Positions 7,321 to 16,380 of a DNA stretch of 64,000 nt are shown here, one piece after another. The notes beneath the pieces are model-generated. The model worked only from the letters and a program-made list of their open reading frames with translations. It did not search any database and had not been told where the DNA came from. Both the position numbers and the translations under genes were made by a program. This stretch comes from G016756615 sp050958605. Its GTDB lineage: Bacteria > Pseudomonadota > Alphaproteobacteria > Rhizobiales > Rhizobiaceae. The stretch spans positions 1 through 64,000 of the forward strand of contig NZ_JBJHDO010000002.1 in assembly GCF_050958605.1 (NCBI RefSeq), written 5' to 3'. Position 1 is the stretch's first letter. Each line of letters starts with the position of its first letter.

Positions 7321-10314
7321 ATGACCACCTCCCACCGCATTTCTGGGGTCGGCCGCCTGACGCCTGCGAAGACCGCGCGTTTCACCTTCGACGGCAAGAA
7401 CTACACCGGTATTGAAGGGGATACGCTTGCTTCGGCGCTGCTCGCCAACGGCATCCACCTTGTCGGGCGTTCCTTCAAGTATCACCGGCCACGCGGCATC
7501 CTTTCCGCCGGCGCCGAGGAGCCCAACGCGCTCGTCACCGTTGAACGCGATGCGGCGCGCAAGACGCCCAATGTCCGCGCCACGGTCCAGGAACTTTACG
7601 ACGGGCTGTCCGCCATATCGCAGAACCGCTGGCCGTCGCTTTCCCTCGATGTCGGAGCGGTCAGCGACTTCGCCTCGCCCATGTTCTCCGCCGGGTTCTA
7701 CTACAAGACCTTCATGTGGCCGAAGGCGGCCTGGAAGAAGATATACGAGCCGAACATCCGCGCCGCCGCGGGCCTCGGCGTGGCGCCCGATCAACCGGAT
7801 CCCGACCATTATTCCTCCCGCTTCGCCCATTGCGACGTGCTGATTGTGGGCGGCGGCGCGGCTGGCATCGCCGCGGCTCTCGCCGCAGCCGAAACCGGCG
7901 CGCGGGTCATCATGTGCGACGAGCAGGCGGAATTCGGTGGAGCGCTGCGCTTCGAGACGGGCGCGCGCATCGAAGGCGCTGACGGCTGGGACTGGGCGCA
8001 GAAGGCGGTCGCCTCGCTGAAGCGCATGGGCAATGTGCGCGTGCTGACGCGCACCACTGCCTTCGGCTACTACGCGCAGAACTTCGTCGGTCTCGTCGAA
8101 CGCGTCACCGATCATCTCGCCGGACCGGACCGCGCGCTTCCGCGCGAACGGCTCTGGCAGGTGCGCGCCAAACGCGTGGTGCTGGCCACCGGCGCGATAG
8201 AGCGGCACATGGTCTTCGCCGATAACGACCGGCCCGGCATAATGCTCGCCGCCGCCGCGCGCGCCTATCTCAATCATTATGGCGTCGCCGTGGGGCGCAA
8301 CGTCGGTGTCTATACCGCAAACGACTCCGCCTATGCGGCCGCGATCGACCTCAAGAAGGCTGGGGTCAATATCGCGGCGATCGTCGACCTGCGCGACAAT
8401 CCGACCGGTCCGGCGGTCGACGAGGCGCGCTCGCTCGGCATCGAGATCAATCATGGACGCGCGGTGATCAGGGCTGGCGGCAGGCTGCGCGTTTCCTCCA
8501 TGACGATACAGCCCAAGCAGGGCGGGGGCGAGCGCACCATTCCCGTCGACGCGATCCTGATGTCGGCCGGCTGGACGCCTTCCGTGCATCTCTTCTCGCA
8601 ATCGCGCGGCAAGGTTGCCTTCGATGAGGCCACGAAACGATTCCTGCCGGGCACCTATGCGCAGGGGTGCGTTTCGGTCGGCGCGTGCAACGGCACTGAC
8701 GGATTGGAGGGAACGGTGGCCGAGGCGCTTGCCGCCGGTCTGCGAGCGGCGAAGGAGGCCGGCGTTCAGGCAGGCAAGGCCCTCAAAATGAAAGTCGACG
8801 ATACCGAGGCCTGGACGGGCGGCATGCTGGGGGCCGGTCCGGGCGCTGGCGAAGACAGCAAGGTCAAGGCCTTTGTCGACTTCCAGAACGACGTGACCGC
8901 CAAGGACATTCGGCTCGCCGTGCGCGAGGGCATGCGCTCGATCGAGCATGTCAAGCGCTTCACCACGACGGGAATGGCGACAGACCAGGGCAAGACATCC
9001 AACATGCACGGTTTGGCCATCGCGGCCGAGACACTGGGCAAGGAGATACCGGAGGTCGGTCTCACCACGTTCCGTGCGCCCTATACGCCGGTGACCTTCG
9101 GCGCCATCGTGAACCACTCGCGCGGGCCTCTCTTCGATCCGACCCGCAGGACGCCGATTCATCCTTGGGCAGCCGCCCAAGCTGCGGTGTTCGAGGATGT
9201 CGGCCAATGGAAGCGGGCGTGGTACTTCCCACGGTCCGGCGAGGACATGCATGCCGCGGTGAACCGCGAATGCGCCACGGTCCGCAAGACAGCCGGGCTG
9301 TTCGACGCTTCGACACTCGGCAAGATCGAAGTCGTCGGGCCGGACGCGGCGAAGTTCATGGAACTCATCTACACCAATCCCTGGGAGAAGCTGGAGCCCG
9401 GCCGCTGTCGCTACGGCATCATGCTGCGGGAGGATGGTTTCATCTATGACGATGGCGTGGTGGGGCGGCTTGCGACCGACCGGTTCCATGTGACGACGAC
9501 CACCGGCGGCGCCGCACGCGTGATGAATCACATGGAAGACTATCTCCAGACCGAATTCCCGCATCTCGACGTCTGGCTCACCTCGATTTCGGAACAGTGG
9601 GCCGTCGTCGCCGTGCAGGGGCCGAGGTCGCGCGACATCATCGCACCGCTGGTGGAGGGCATCGACCTTTCCGATGCGGCCATGCCCCACATGTCGGTGC
9701 GGGAGGGCCGGATCTGCGGCGTGCCGACGAGGCTCTTCCGGATGTCTTTCACCGGCGAGCGCGGTTTCGAGGTCAATGTGCCCGCTGATTACGGCCAGGC
9801 GGTTTGGGAAGCGCTGTGGGCCCAGGGGCAGAAGCACGGCGCCTGCGCCTATGGCACAGAGGCCATGCATGTTCTGCGGGCGGAAAAGGGGTACGTCATC
9901 GTCGGCCAAGATACGGACGGCACCGTGACGCCCGAGGATGCCGGGCTTGATTGGGCCGTCGGCAAGAAGAAGGCCGATTTCGTCGGAATCCGCGGCTTGA
10001 TGCGCCCCGATCTCGTGGCCAAGGGGCGCAGGCAACTCGTCGGGCTGAAAACCAGGGACCCCAATCTCGTGCTCGAGGAAGGCGCGCAGATCGTAGGCAA
10101 TCCGGCTCAGCCCGTGCCGATGACGATGATCGGCCATGTCACGTCGAGCTACTGGTCGGAAAATTGTGGCCGTTCGATCGCTCTGGCGCTGGTCGCAGGC
10201 GGCCGCGACCGCGTGGGCGAAACGCTATACGTGCCGATGCCGTCCGGCGTCATCGAGGTGGAAGTGACCGGAATGGTGGCCTTTGACGAGAAGGGGGAGC
10301 GCCTCAATGGCTAA
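7321..10314 (+). CDS. soxA: Sarcosine oxidase subunit alpha
   Basis: A 997-residue subunit, the usual size for this family. Its N-terminal ~90 residues resemble a 2Fe-2S ferredoxin fold without cluster cysteines. An NAD-binding domain then begins with CDVLIVGGGAAGIAAALAAA (about residue 175), followed by a second pyridine-nucleotide disulfide-reductase-like part. The C-terminal ~400 residues are GcvT/aminomethyltransferase-like (FMELIYTNPWEKLEPGRCRY, GERGFEVNVPADYG) and bind tetrahydrofolate. The start MTTSHRISGVGRL lies just past the repeat element, with GGAG about ten bases upstream. An in-frame extension into the repeat (from 7231) was rejected. It overlaps soxG by 8 bases. Confidence 0.97.
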   Translation: MTTSHRISGVGRLTPAKTARFTFDGKNYTGIEGDTLASALLANGIHLVGRSFKYHRPRGILSAGAEEPNALVTVERDAARKTPNVRATVQELYDGLSAISQNRWPSLSLDVGAVSDFASPMFSAGFYYKTFMWPKAAWKKIYEPNIRAAAGLGVAPDQPDPDHYSSRFAHCDVLIVGGGAAGIAAALAAAETGARVIMCDEQAEFGGALRFETGARIEGADGWDWAQKAVASLKRMGNVRVLTRTTAFGYYAQNFVGLVERVTDHLAGPDRALPRERLWQVRAKRVVLATGAIERHMVFADNDRPGIMLAAAARAYLNHYGVAVGRNVGVYTANDSAYAAAIDLKKAGVNIAAIVDLRDNPTGPAVDEARSLGIEINHGRAVIRAGGRLRVSSMTIQPKQGGGERTIPVDAILMSAGWTPSVHLFSQSRGKVAFDEATKRFLPGTYAQGCVSVGACNGTDGLEGTVAEALAAGLRAAKEAGVQAGKALKMKVDDTEAWTGGMLGAGPGAGEDSKVKAFVDFQNDVTAKDIRLAVREGMRSIEHVKRFTTTGMATDQGKTSNMHGLAIAAETLGKEIPEVGLTTFRAPYTPVTFGAIVNHSRGPLFDPTRRTPIHPWAAAQAAVFEDVGQWKRAWYFPRSGEDMHAAVNRECATVRKTAGLFDASTLGKIEVVGPDAAKFMELIYTNPWEKLEPGRCRYGIMLREDGFIYDDGVVGRLATDRFHVTTTTGGAARVMNHMEDYLQTEFPHLDVWLTSISEQWAVVAVQGPRSRDIIAPLVEGIDLSDAAMPHMSVREGRICGVPTRLFRMSFTGERGFEVNVPADYGQAVWEALWAQGQKHGACAYGTEAMHVLRAEKGYVIVGQDTDGTVTPEDAGLDWAVGKKKADFVGIRGLMRPDLVAKGRRQLVGLKTRDPNLVLEEGAQIVGNPAQPVPMTMIGHVTSSYWSENCGRSIALALVAGGRDRVGETLYVPMPSGVIEVEVTGMVAFDEKGERLNG

Positions 10315-10888
10315 GGCAGCTTCGAAGTCCCGCGCCTCGGTTGCCGCGGAGTTGGAACGCAGGCCGGCGCTAGCCGGGGTCGATCTCTCCGCGAGGGGTG
10401 TCCGGATCTCAATGCTGCCGCCGGCCGAGCGCATTTCGCTGCGGGCGCGTGGCGCCTCTGTCGCAGCCCTGTCGAAGGCGCTCGGCTTGATGCTGCCACA
10501 AAATCCGAAGACTTCAGCCGCCAAGGATGCTCGGACGGCGCTGTGGCTCGGGCCAGACGAATGGCTGGTGATCGACGAAGCGGGCAAGGATCCGGGTACG
10601 GATTGCGCAAAGATATCCGCGCTACACTCGGCAGTCGGCATCTCGCATCGCAATATCGCGATTTCAGTCGAGGGACCCGGCGCCGAGGCGACGCTCGCCG
10701 CCGGCTGCCCGCAAGACCTGTCGCTCGTGGCTTTCCCGGTCGGCGCCTGTTCGCGCACGATCCTCGGCAAGGTCGAGATCGTCGTCCTGCGTACGGCGGA
10801 AGATGCATTCAGGATAGAATGCTGGCGTTCGTTTTCGGACTACGTCTTCACCTTCCTGTCGGAAGCAGCCCGCGACGCAATGGCGTGA
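10307..10888 (+). CDS. soxG: Sarcosine oxidase subunit gamma
   Basis: A 193-residue subunit related to the folate-binding GcvT/YgfZ fold. It completes the alpha-beta-gamma-delta complex. Recognisable parts are VRISMLPPAERISLRARG, ALWLGPDEWLVI and ISHRNIAISVEGPGAEATLAAGCPQDL. The start ATG lies inside the end of soxA with GGGGGAG seven bases upstream, which implies translational coupling. No downstream folate gene (folD, purU, glyA) follows, although such genes are common beside sox operons. A convergent ogt gene begins nine bases after the stop. Confidence 0.95.
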   Translation: MAKAASKSRASVAAELERRPALAGVDLSARGVRISMLPPAERISLRARGASVAALSKALGLMLPQNPKTSAAKDARTALWLGPDEWLVIDEAGKDPGTDCAKISALHSAVGISHRNIAISVEGPGAEATLAAGCPQDLSLVAFPVGACSRTILGKVEIVVLRTAEDAFRIECWRSFSDYVFTFLSEAARDAMA

Positions 10889-10897
10889 GGCACTGCC

Positions 10898-11461
10898 TCA
10901 AAACCCGAAGGACTGCTGCGCCGGCTCGGGCGGCGCAAGGCGTACGCCTTCGAGCTCCAGCATGCGCATCTTCGCCACGGCGCCGCCCGGCGCCGAGAAG
11001 CCGCCGACCTTGCCACCGGCTGCCAGCACGCGATGGCACGGGATGAGCAGCCCCACCGGGTTCCTGGCCATCGCCTGACCGACGTCGCGCGCGGCTTCCG
11101 GTCCCGCACCCAATTGCTTTGCCAGCGCGCCGTAAGTTGTCGTGTGGCCCCAGCCGACCTGCCGGGCAGCCGCATAGATGCGCTTGAAGAATTCGTCCTG
11201 GTCGCCGAGGTCGAGCGCAAAGCCCGAGAAATCCGTCTCCTCGCCCTCGAAATAGCGACGGACGGCGGAGATCGCTGCCGCCACCTCAGGCGTCGGTGTT
11301 CCGGGCTTCCCTCCGGGCAGGCGGCGCAGGAGGCCCCGTTCGGTTGCCTCGGCGTTTCGGGTCGGCAACTGGAAGCGCGTAATACCGACATCGTTCCACG
11401 CGATGCCGCAGAAACCTCCAGCCGTTTCGAAGACGGTATAGTGATGCTCGGTCTGGCCCAT
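10898..11461 (-). CDS. ogt: Methylated-DNA-[protein]-cysteine S-methyltransferase
   Basis: A 187-residue suicide DNA-repair protein that moves the methyl group from O6-methylguanine to its own cysteine. The active-site motif PCHRV places the acceptor at Cys142. The helix-turn-helix region ARDVGQAMARNPVGLLIPCH is typical. The N-terminal ribonuclease-like domain is short, as in Ogt. It lacks an Ada transcription-factor domain, so it is a repair enzyme rather than a regulator. The gene is convergent with soxG. A link to formaldehyde or methylating stress from sarcosine oxidation is possible but speculative. Confidence 0.95.
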   Translation of the reverse strand: MGQTEHHYTVFETAGGFCGIAWNDVGITRFQLPTRNAEATERGLLRRLPGGKPGTPTPEVAAAISAVRRYFEGEETDFSGFALDLGDQDEFFKRIYAAARQVGWGHTTTYGALAKQLGAGPEAARDVGQAMARNPVGLLIPCHRVLAAGGKVGGFSAPGGAVAKMRMLELEGVRLAPPEPAQQSFGF

Positions 11462-11547
11462 GACACGGCCCTCATCTTTTCAGCTTACGCCAAAGATCGT
11501 GCGTCCACGCCTCGAACTCAACCCGATTCCTGCAGGCTCCTGACGTT

Positions 11548-12510
11548 TCAGGTCATTTCCGGACGTGGCTGCGCCGTCACCGTGACTTTATCGGCCACGC
11601 TCCGACGGATGATCGTGAAGACCAGAGCCTGGCCGATCCTATCGCCAGTGAGCAACCGCAAGAGATCATCGACGCCCGTGAGCGCCCTTCCGTCGATCGC
11701 CGCGATGACATCGCCGTCGCGCAGGCCGGCACGGTCGGCGGGTCCGTCCGGCTCGACCTTGCGGATCCTGACTGCGGTGTCGCTGATGATCTGCGTTGCC
11801 AGGGCCACGCGTCGCGGTAGCGCGACGGTGTCGGCCGAAATGCCGATGAAGGCACGCCGTACGCGCCCATGGCGGATGATCTCCGACACGACATGACTGG
11901 CGGTGTTGGATGCAACGGCGAAGGCGATGCCTTGCGCACCCAAGATGATGGCGGTGTTGATGCCGATCACTTCGCCGCTCGACGCCACGAGCGGTCCGCC
12001 CGAGTTGCCGGGGTTGAGCGCGGCATCGGTCTGCACGACATCATCGATCAGGCGTCCCGTGGCGGAGCGCATCGATCGGCCGAGCGCCGAGACCACACCT
12101 GCCGTCACCGTCCATTCGAAGCCCAGCGGATTGCCGATGGCGATAGCGATCTGGCCGCGCCGCAATTTCTTGGAGTCGCCCAGCCGTGCCACGCTGGCAA
12201 AGCGGCCGTCGGCGCGCACCAGGGCGATGTCGGTGTCCGGGTCGCTGCCGAGCACCCGGCCTTCCGTCGAACCGCCATCGGGCATGGTGACGCGGACTGT
12301 CCTGGCAGTGCCGACCACATGGCTGTTGGTGACGACCAGGCCGTCCGGCGAGATGGCGAAACCGGAGCCATGGCCGGCTTTGTTGCCGACGTGCTCGATG
12401 CGCGCCACCGCTGGCCCGACGAGGTCGACCGCGTCGGAGACGGATTGCGAATAGGCATCGAGCAAAAGGGCGTCGTTGTCGCCGTAGAGATCGTGTGCGG
12501 CTTCGCCCAT
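11548..12510 (-). CDS. HtrA/DegP-type serine protease with one PDZ domain
   Basis: A 320-residue trypsin-like S1C protease. The catalytic triad is intact: His64 in TNSHVV, Asp94 in PDTDIAL and Ser170 in NPGNSGGPL. A single PDZ domain follows (about residues 225-315, with ADRAGLRDGDVIAAIDG). No signal peptide is visible, unlike periplasmic DegP, so it may act in the cytoplasm or be exported by another route. The start MGEAAHDLYG is preferred because GGAGAG lies just upstream. The frame stays open to 13065 but that part is antisense to the neighbour. It is divergent from a catalytically dead paralogue. Confidence 0.9.
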   Translation of the reverse strand: MGEAAHDLYGDNDALLLDAYSQSVSDAVDLVGPAVARIEHVGNKAGHGSGFAISPDGLVVTNSHVVGTARTVRVTMPDGGSTEGRVLGSDPDTDIALVRADGRFASVARLGDSKKLRRGQIAIAIGNPLGFEWTVTAGVVSALGRSMRSATGRLIDDVVQTDAALNPGNSGGPLVASSGEVIGINTAIILGAQGIAFAVASNTASHVVSEIIRHGRVRRAFIGISADTVALPRRVALATQIISDTAVRIRKVEPDGPADRAGLRDGDVIAAIDGRALTGVDDLLRLLTGDRIGQALVFTIIRRSVADKVTVTAQPRPEMT

Positions 12511-12664
12511 CTTTCTCTCCATTTCAAAGGGTTGCTTTGTTCCTATATGTGCGGAGCACGGAAACCCGGCGCGACCTGACCGGATGGGGAGGCTAGCCCT
12601 CTGGCGAGTAGGAACCGGGGTGAAGTTCCGCGATATCTGGGCGACCGAAGCCCAGGAGGCGATC

Positions 12665-13537
12665 ATGGCAAAGTTCAATCTCCCCGATTTCTCGCGCGCC
12701 GTGGCGGAGCTCGCCGCGAAGGCGGCGCCTTCCGTCATCTGTCTGAACGTCCATCCGCGCCACACGACCAGCGCCTTCCACTGGCGCGACGGGCTATATG
12801 TCACCGCCGAGGAAGGCATCGACACCGGCGAGGAACTCGAGGCCACGCTTCCCGGCGGTACGGCCGCCAAGGTGGAATTGCTTGGCCGCGATCCGTCCAC
12901 CGGCATTGCGTTGGTCAAGCCTGAAGGCCACTCTTCTTCCCACTCGTTCGCGTCAGCGAAGGACATCGCGGCGGGCGCCTTCGCCGTCATCGTGGGCGGC
13001 AGCGGCGGGTCGCCGCTCGTCGCCTTCGGCATGGTCAGCGAATACGGCCCTTCCTGGCGCAGCATGCGCGGCGGTCTGATAGATCATCGCATCGGCCTGG
13101 CCGCGCCACTGGATGGGCGCTTCGAAGGCGCGGCCGCGCTGGATACCGAGGGAGGGCTGATCGGTCTGGTGCTGTTCGGCCCGCGCCGCCGTCCGCTGGT
13201 CATTCCGGCCGAGACGGTCGAACGGACAGCATCCGCGCTGCGGGAGAAAGGTCATATCGCGCGGGGTTATCTCGGTGCTGGCCTACATCCCGTGCATCAT
13301 TCCTCGATCCGGGGCGCCATGGTGATGAGCCTCGACGAGGGCGGTCCGGCCCGTGCCGCGGGTCTGCATCTCGGCGACATCGTGACAGCGTGGAATGGCG
13401 AAGAGGTCCATGGCCCCCGGGACATGATCCGCCGGCTGGGTTCGGACAGCGTCGGCACCATTGTCACGCTCGCCATCGTGCGCGGCGGAGAGCAGCGCGA
13501 CCTCTCCGTCACCGTCGGTTCGCGGCCGATGAGCTAG
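12665..13537 (+). CDS. HtrA-like pseudoprotease with PDZ domain
   Basis: A 290-residue protein with the layout of the HtrA protease encoded divergently next to it: protease fold followed by a PDZ domain (GPARAAGLHLGDIVTAWNGEEV). All three catalytic positions are lost. The His motif TNSHVV reads as VTAEEGID, the Asp motif DTDIAL as PSTGIAL, and the Ser motif GNSGGPL as FEGAAAL. The frame is intact, so it is a maintained pseudoenzyme and not a decayed gene. The start has AGGAGG six bases upstream. It may bind substrates or tune the active protease; this is inference. It is followed after 7 bases by a LuxR-type regulator, probably in one operon. Confidence 0.85.
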   Translation: MAKFNLPDFSRAVAELAAKAAPSVICLNVHPRHTTSAFHWRDGLYVTAEEGIDTGEELEATLPGGTAAKVELLGRDPSTGIALVKPEGHSSSHSFASAKDIAAGAFAVIVGGSGGSPLVAFGMVSEYGPSWRSMRGGLIDHRIGLAAPLDGRFEGAAALDTEGGLIGLVLFGPRRRPLVIPAETVERTASALREKGHIARGYLGAGLHPVHHSSIRGAMVMSLDEGGPARAAGLHLGDIVTAWNGEEVHGPRDMIRRLGSDSVGTIVTLAIVRGGEQRDLSVTVGSRPMS

Positions 13538-13544
13538 GTTTTCG

Positions 13545-14081
13545 ATGGCGCAGCAGACCATCATGATCGCGTTGATGCTCGCCGATCTCGAGAGGGCAGA
13601 GGAGCTTCTGTCCGCGATATCGGAAGAGCGTGACATGGTGGTGTCAGACGCCGCCGATCAAGCCGACGTGGTCGTCACGGATGGGCTGCCCCGTGATGCC
13701 GTCACTCCGCATGTCGTTTGGGGCGGCGAAGCGACCGGACAGGCCAATGCCCGCGCGATGCTGGCCGAAGGGGTCGGCGTGAGCGTCGTGGTCGCAGCGA
13801 TCCGTCTGGTGGCGGCGGGTTACCGGATGGAGCGGGACAATCCATCCGGCCGGGCGTCTGACGAACCCACCTCCGGTGGGCATTATCATCTGAGCGCGCG
13901 CGAGCGCGAGGTGCTGGCCCTTCTTGCGGAGGGAGCACCCAACAAGATCATCGCCCGTCGCCTCGGTATTTCCGTCCACACGGCCAAGTTCCATGTGGCA
14001 GCGGTCGTGAGCAAGCTCGGCGCGGCCAATCGCACCGAAGCGATCGGCATCGCCATGCGCGAGGGGCTGGTCCTGATTTGA
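13545..14081 (+). CDS. LuxR-type regulator with short receiver-like domain
   Basis: A 178-residue protein. The C-terminal LuxR/FixJ helix-turn-helix is clear (LSAREREVLALLAEGAPNKI then ARRLGISVHTAKFHV). The N-terminal ~100 residues look like a shortened receiver: ADVVVTDGLP resembles the phospho-Asp strand, but the acidic pair at the start and other landmarks are missing. It may therefore respond without phosphorylation. It lies 7 bases after the pseudoprotease gene with no terminator between, so the two are likely co-transcribed. No histidine kinase is nearby. Its targets are unknown; the divergent htrA promoter (12511-12664) is an obvious candidate. Confidence 0.85.
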   Translation: MAQQTIMIALMLADLERAEELLSAISEERDMVVSDAADQADVVVTDGLPRDAVTPHVVWGGEATGQANARAMLAEGVGVSVVVAAIRLVAAGYRMERDNPSGRASDEPTSGGHYHLSAREREVLALLAEGAPNKIIARRLGISVHTAKFHVAAVVSKLGAANRTEAIGIAMREGLVLI

Positions 14082-14090
14082 GCGGTATGC

Positions 14091-14867
14091 TCAGATCGCC
14101 GTGATGCCGCCGTCGACCGACAAAGTGTGGCCGGTCATGAACGAGTTCTTCGGGTCGGCGGCGAAAAGGATGACCTCGACCACCTCGTCGACCTCGGCCA
14201 CGCGCTTCATCGGCACGCCGCGGGTGAGCTCGGTATGCGCCTCTTGCTCGTTGCCGCCTGCCAGCTTGACGAAATCGCCGACCATCTGGGTGCGTGCAAA
14301 AGAAGGACAGACCGCGTTCACGCGGATGCCGCGGGTCGCGTATTCGGAAGCGGCCGAACGTGTCAGGCCGACGACGCCGTGCTTGGCGGCGGCATAGACG
14401 GAAAGCCGCGGTGCGCCCGCGAGCCCCGCCACCGATGCGATGTTGACAATGGCGCTATGCGCGCCGTCGACGCGGAATTGCCGTTCCATGACGGGGATCT
14501 GGTGCTTCATGGCGTAGAAAACGCCGAGCAGGTCGATGTCGATGATGCGCCGCGCCTCGTCCGAAGGGACTTGCGGCAGTTTGACGAAGCTCTGGGCAAC
14601 GCCCGCATTGTTGATGGCGATGTCGAGGCGGCCGAAGCGGCTGACGGCGACGTCGGCCAACGCTTCGGAGAGGCTCTCCTGGGAGATGTCGCCGGCCAGC
14701 AGAGCGGTCTCGGTGGGCAACTCGGCCGCCAGCTTCTCGAGCGAGCCCATATCGATGTCGGACAGGACCAGCCGGGCGCCGTCCGCAGCCAGCCGCTCGG
14801 CCGTTCGGCGCCCGAATCCCCCCGTCGCTCCCGTCAGCAGGACGGTCAGCCCCTCGAAACGTCTCAT
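14091..14867 (-). CDS. SDR family oxidoreductase, last gene of MaoC-kinase operon
   Basis: A 258-residue short-chain dehydrogenase with TGATGGFG at residues 12-19, INNAGVA, and the active-site tyrosine and lysine in VYAAAKHG. The C-terminal FMTGHTLSVDGG is typical. The start codon overlaps the stop of the kinase gene by 4 bases (ATGA), so translation is coupled to it. Its co-occurrence with an ACAD10/11-type dehydrogenase and an APH-like kinase suggests that it reduces a keto-acyl-CoA or oxidises a hydroxyacyl-CoA of the same pathway, comparable to LvaD of the Pseudomonas levulinate operon. The assignment to that step is inference. Confidence 0.9.
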   Translation of the reverse strand: MRRFEGLTVLLTGATGGFGRRTAERLAADGARLVLSDIDMGSLEKLAAELPTETALLAGDISQESLSEALADVAVSRFGRLDIAINNAGVAQSFVKLPQVPSDEARRIIDIDLLGVFYAMKHQIPVMERQFRVDGAHSAIVNIASVAGLAGAPRLSVYAAAKHGVVGLTRSAASEYATRGIRVNAVCPSFARTQMVGDFVKLAGGNEQEAHTELTRGVPMKRVAEVDEVVEVILFAADPKNSFMTGHTLSVDGGITAI

Positions 14868-15904
14868 GCCTTCTTATCCTCTTCGATCAGCCGCACGGCG
14901 AGCGCCGCCAGCAGCTTCACTGCTTCTCCGTAAGTCTTGGCCTTTTCCGGATTCGATGCATTGCCGTCAAGCGCGCGCTTATAGACACCTTGGCAGATGG
15001 CGGCGAGGCGGAAAAAGGAGAAGCTGAGATAGAAGGTCCAATTGTCGATGCCGTCGATGTTTCGTCGTTCGCAATAGCGCCTGACATAGGCCTCTTCGGT
15101 CGGAAGGCCGAGCGTCGCACGGTCGACGCCGCCGAGACCCCTGAACCCGGAAGCGTACGGCAATCGCCACTGCATGCATTGATAGGAGATGTCTGCATAG
15201 GGGTGGCCGAGGGTGGACAGTTCCCAGTCGAGCACGGCGACCACGGCGGGCTGCTCGGGTGCGAAGATCATGTTGTCCAGCCGGTAGTCGCCATGGACAA
15301 GCGACACCAGCCCATCGTCGGGCGGGAGATGGGATTCCAGCCAGGCGATCAGGCGATCCATGTCGGCCACGACGCCTGTTTCGGAGGCGCGGTACTGGCT
15401 GGTCCAGCGCCCGAATTGCCGCTCGAAATAGTTGCCGGGCTTGCCGTAGTCGGTAAGGCCGGCGGCCTCCAGGTCGACATTGTGGAGTGCCGCCAGCGTG
15501 GCGTTCATGGCGTCGTAGATCGCCGCGCGCTCGTCATTGCCGGAAACTTCGGGCAGGGTCGGATCCCAGAATATCCGCCCCTCGACGAAGGCCATGACGT
15601 AGAACATGCGCCCGATCGGCGAATCCTCCTGCGAAAGATGAAGGACCGGCGGCACGGGCACTTCCGTTACGGCGAGCGCCTTCATGACGCGGAATTCGCG
15701 GTCGACCTGATGAGCGGATTTGAGCAATTGTCCTGGCGGCTTGGCGCGCAAGACGTAGCGGCCGCTCCGGGCGGTCAGCAGATAAGTCGGATTGGACTGA
15801 CCGGAGTTGAACTTCTCGATCCGCTCCAATCCCGAAAAGCCCGGAACATGGGTCTCGAGATAAGGCGCGAGTGCGGCGGCATCGAGCGTGTTCGCATCAC
15901 TCAT
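14864..15904 (-). CDS. APH-family kinase, ACAD10/11 kinase-domain type
   Basis: A 346-residue kinase-like protein. The catalytic loop HGDYRLDN is at residues 204-211 and the metal motif DWELSTLGHP near 226. An N-terminal GQSNPTYLL forms the nucleotide loop, and PPGQLLKSAHQVDREFRVMKAL follows. These stretches match the kinase domain of human ACAD10/11 and LvaA of Pseudomonas much better than antibiotic kinases. In that family the enzyme phosphorylates the 4-hydroxyl of a hydroxyacyl-CoA. Its partner, an ACAD10/11-type dehydrogenase, is encoded on the opposite arm of this divergent locus. Overlaps of 4 bases at both ends put it in a tight operon with MaoC and an SDR. Confidence 0.88.
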   Translation of the reverse strand: MSDANTLDAAALAPYLETHVPGFSGLERIEKFNSGQSNPTYLLTARSGRYVLRAKPPGQLLKSAHQVDREFRVMKALAVTEVPVPPVLHLSQEDSPIGRMFYVMAFVEGRIFWDPTLPEVSGNDERAAIYDAMNATLAALHNVDLEAAGLTDYGKPGNYFERQFGRWTSQYRASETGVVADMDRLIAWLESHLPPDDGLVSLVHGDYRLDNMIFAPEQPAVVAVLDWELSTLGHPYADISYQCMQWRLPYASGFRGLGGVDRATLGLPTEEAYVRRYCERRNIDGIDNWTFYLSFSFFRLAAICQGVYKRALDGNASNPEKAKTYGEAVKLLAALAVRLIEEDKKA

Positions 15905-16380
15905 GAGTTGTCTTCCCTGGGCTCCAGATGGGTGAGCGTCAGCCAGCGGGCCGTGAGCGCCGGTTTCGCGAAATTCTCGATTTCAATGGTCACGTCGTAG
16001 TCGATGTGGACCCAGCCGGATGGCCGGGCATTGACGTTTGCCAGCACGAAACGTGTCCTGATCCGCGCTCCGGATTTGACCGGTGCGATGAAGCGAATCT
16101 TGTCGAAGCCGTGATTGATGCCGACGCTTGCGCCTTCCAGTTGCGGCAAGGTCTCGAAGGTCATCGCCGAAAGCAGCGACAGCGACAGGAACCCATGTGC
16201 GATCGTCCCGCCGAAGGCTGTTTCGCGCGCGGCACGCTCGGGATCCACATGGATGAACTGGTGATCGTCCGTGGCGTCGGCGAATTGGTCGATCATTTGC
16301 TGGCTCACGACCCGCCAGGGCGAAAGGCCGATTTCCTTGCCCTGATTGGCCACGAGTTCATCGTAACTGACAGTGTTCAA
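15901..16380 (-). CDS. MaoC-like enoyl-CoA hydratase
   Basis: A 159-residue hot-dog-fold protein. The MaoC signature FADATDDHQFIHVDPERA lies near residues 33-50 and IAHGFLSLSLLS follows. Enzymes of this type hydrate trans-2-enoyl-CoA to 3-hydroxyacyl-CoA. A TTG start at 16378-16380 is proposed because family members begin (M)NTVSYDELVANQG and AGGAAG lies upstream; the frame stays open to 16470. The stop overlaps the start of the kinase gene. In a 4-hydroxy acid pathway it could hydrate the enoyl-CoA made by the ACAD-like enzyme. Confidence 0.88.
   Translation of the reverse strand: MNTVSYDELVANQGKEIGLSPWRVVSQQMIDQFADATDDHQFIHVDPERAARETAFGGTIAHGFLSLSLLSAMTFETLPQLEGASVGINHGFDKIRFIAPVKSGARIRTRFVLANVNARPSGWVHIDYDVTIEIENFAKPALTARWLTLTHLEPREDNS

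Noticed and set aside
7282..10137. 951-residue open frame on the minus strand
   Set aside because: It lies wholly antisense to soxA, shows His/Arg/Gly-rich shadow composition and no domain; soxA is unmistakable.
12523..13065. N-terminal extension of the HtrA-type protease
   Set aside because: The added part is antisense to the pseudoprotease gene and has no family counterpart; the ribosome site supports the start at 12510.
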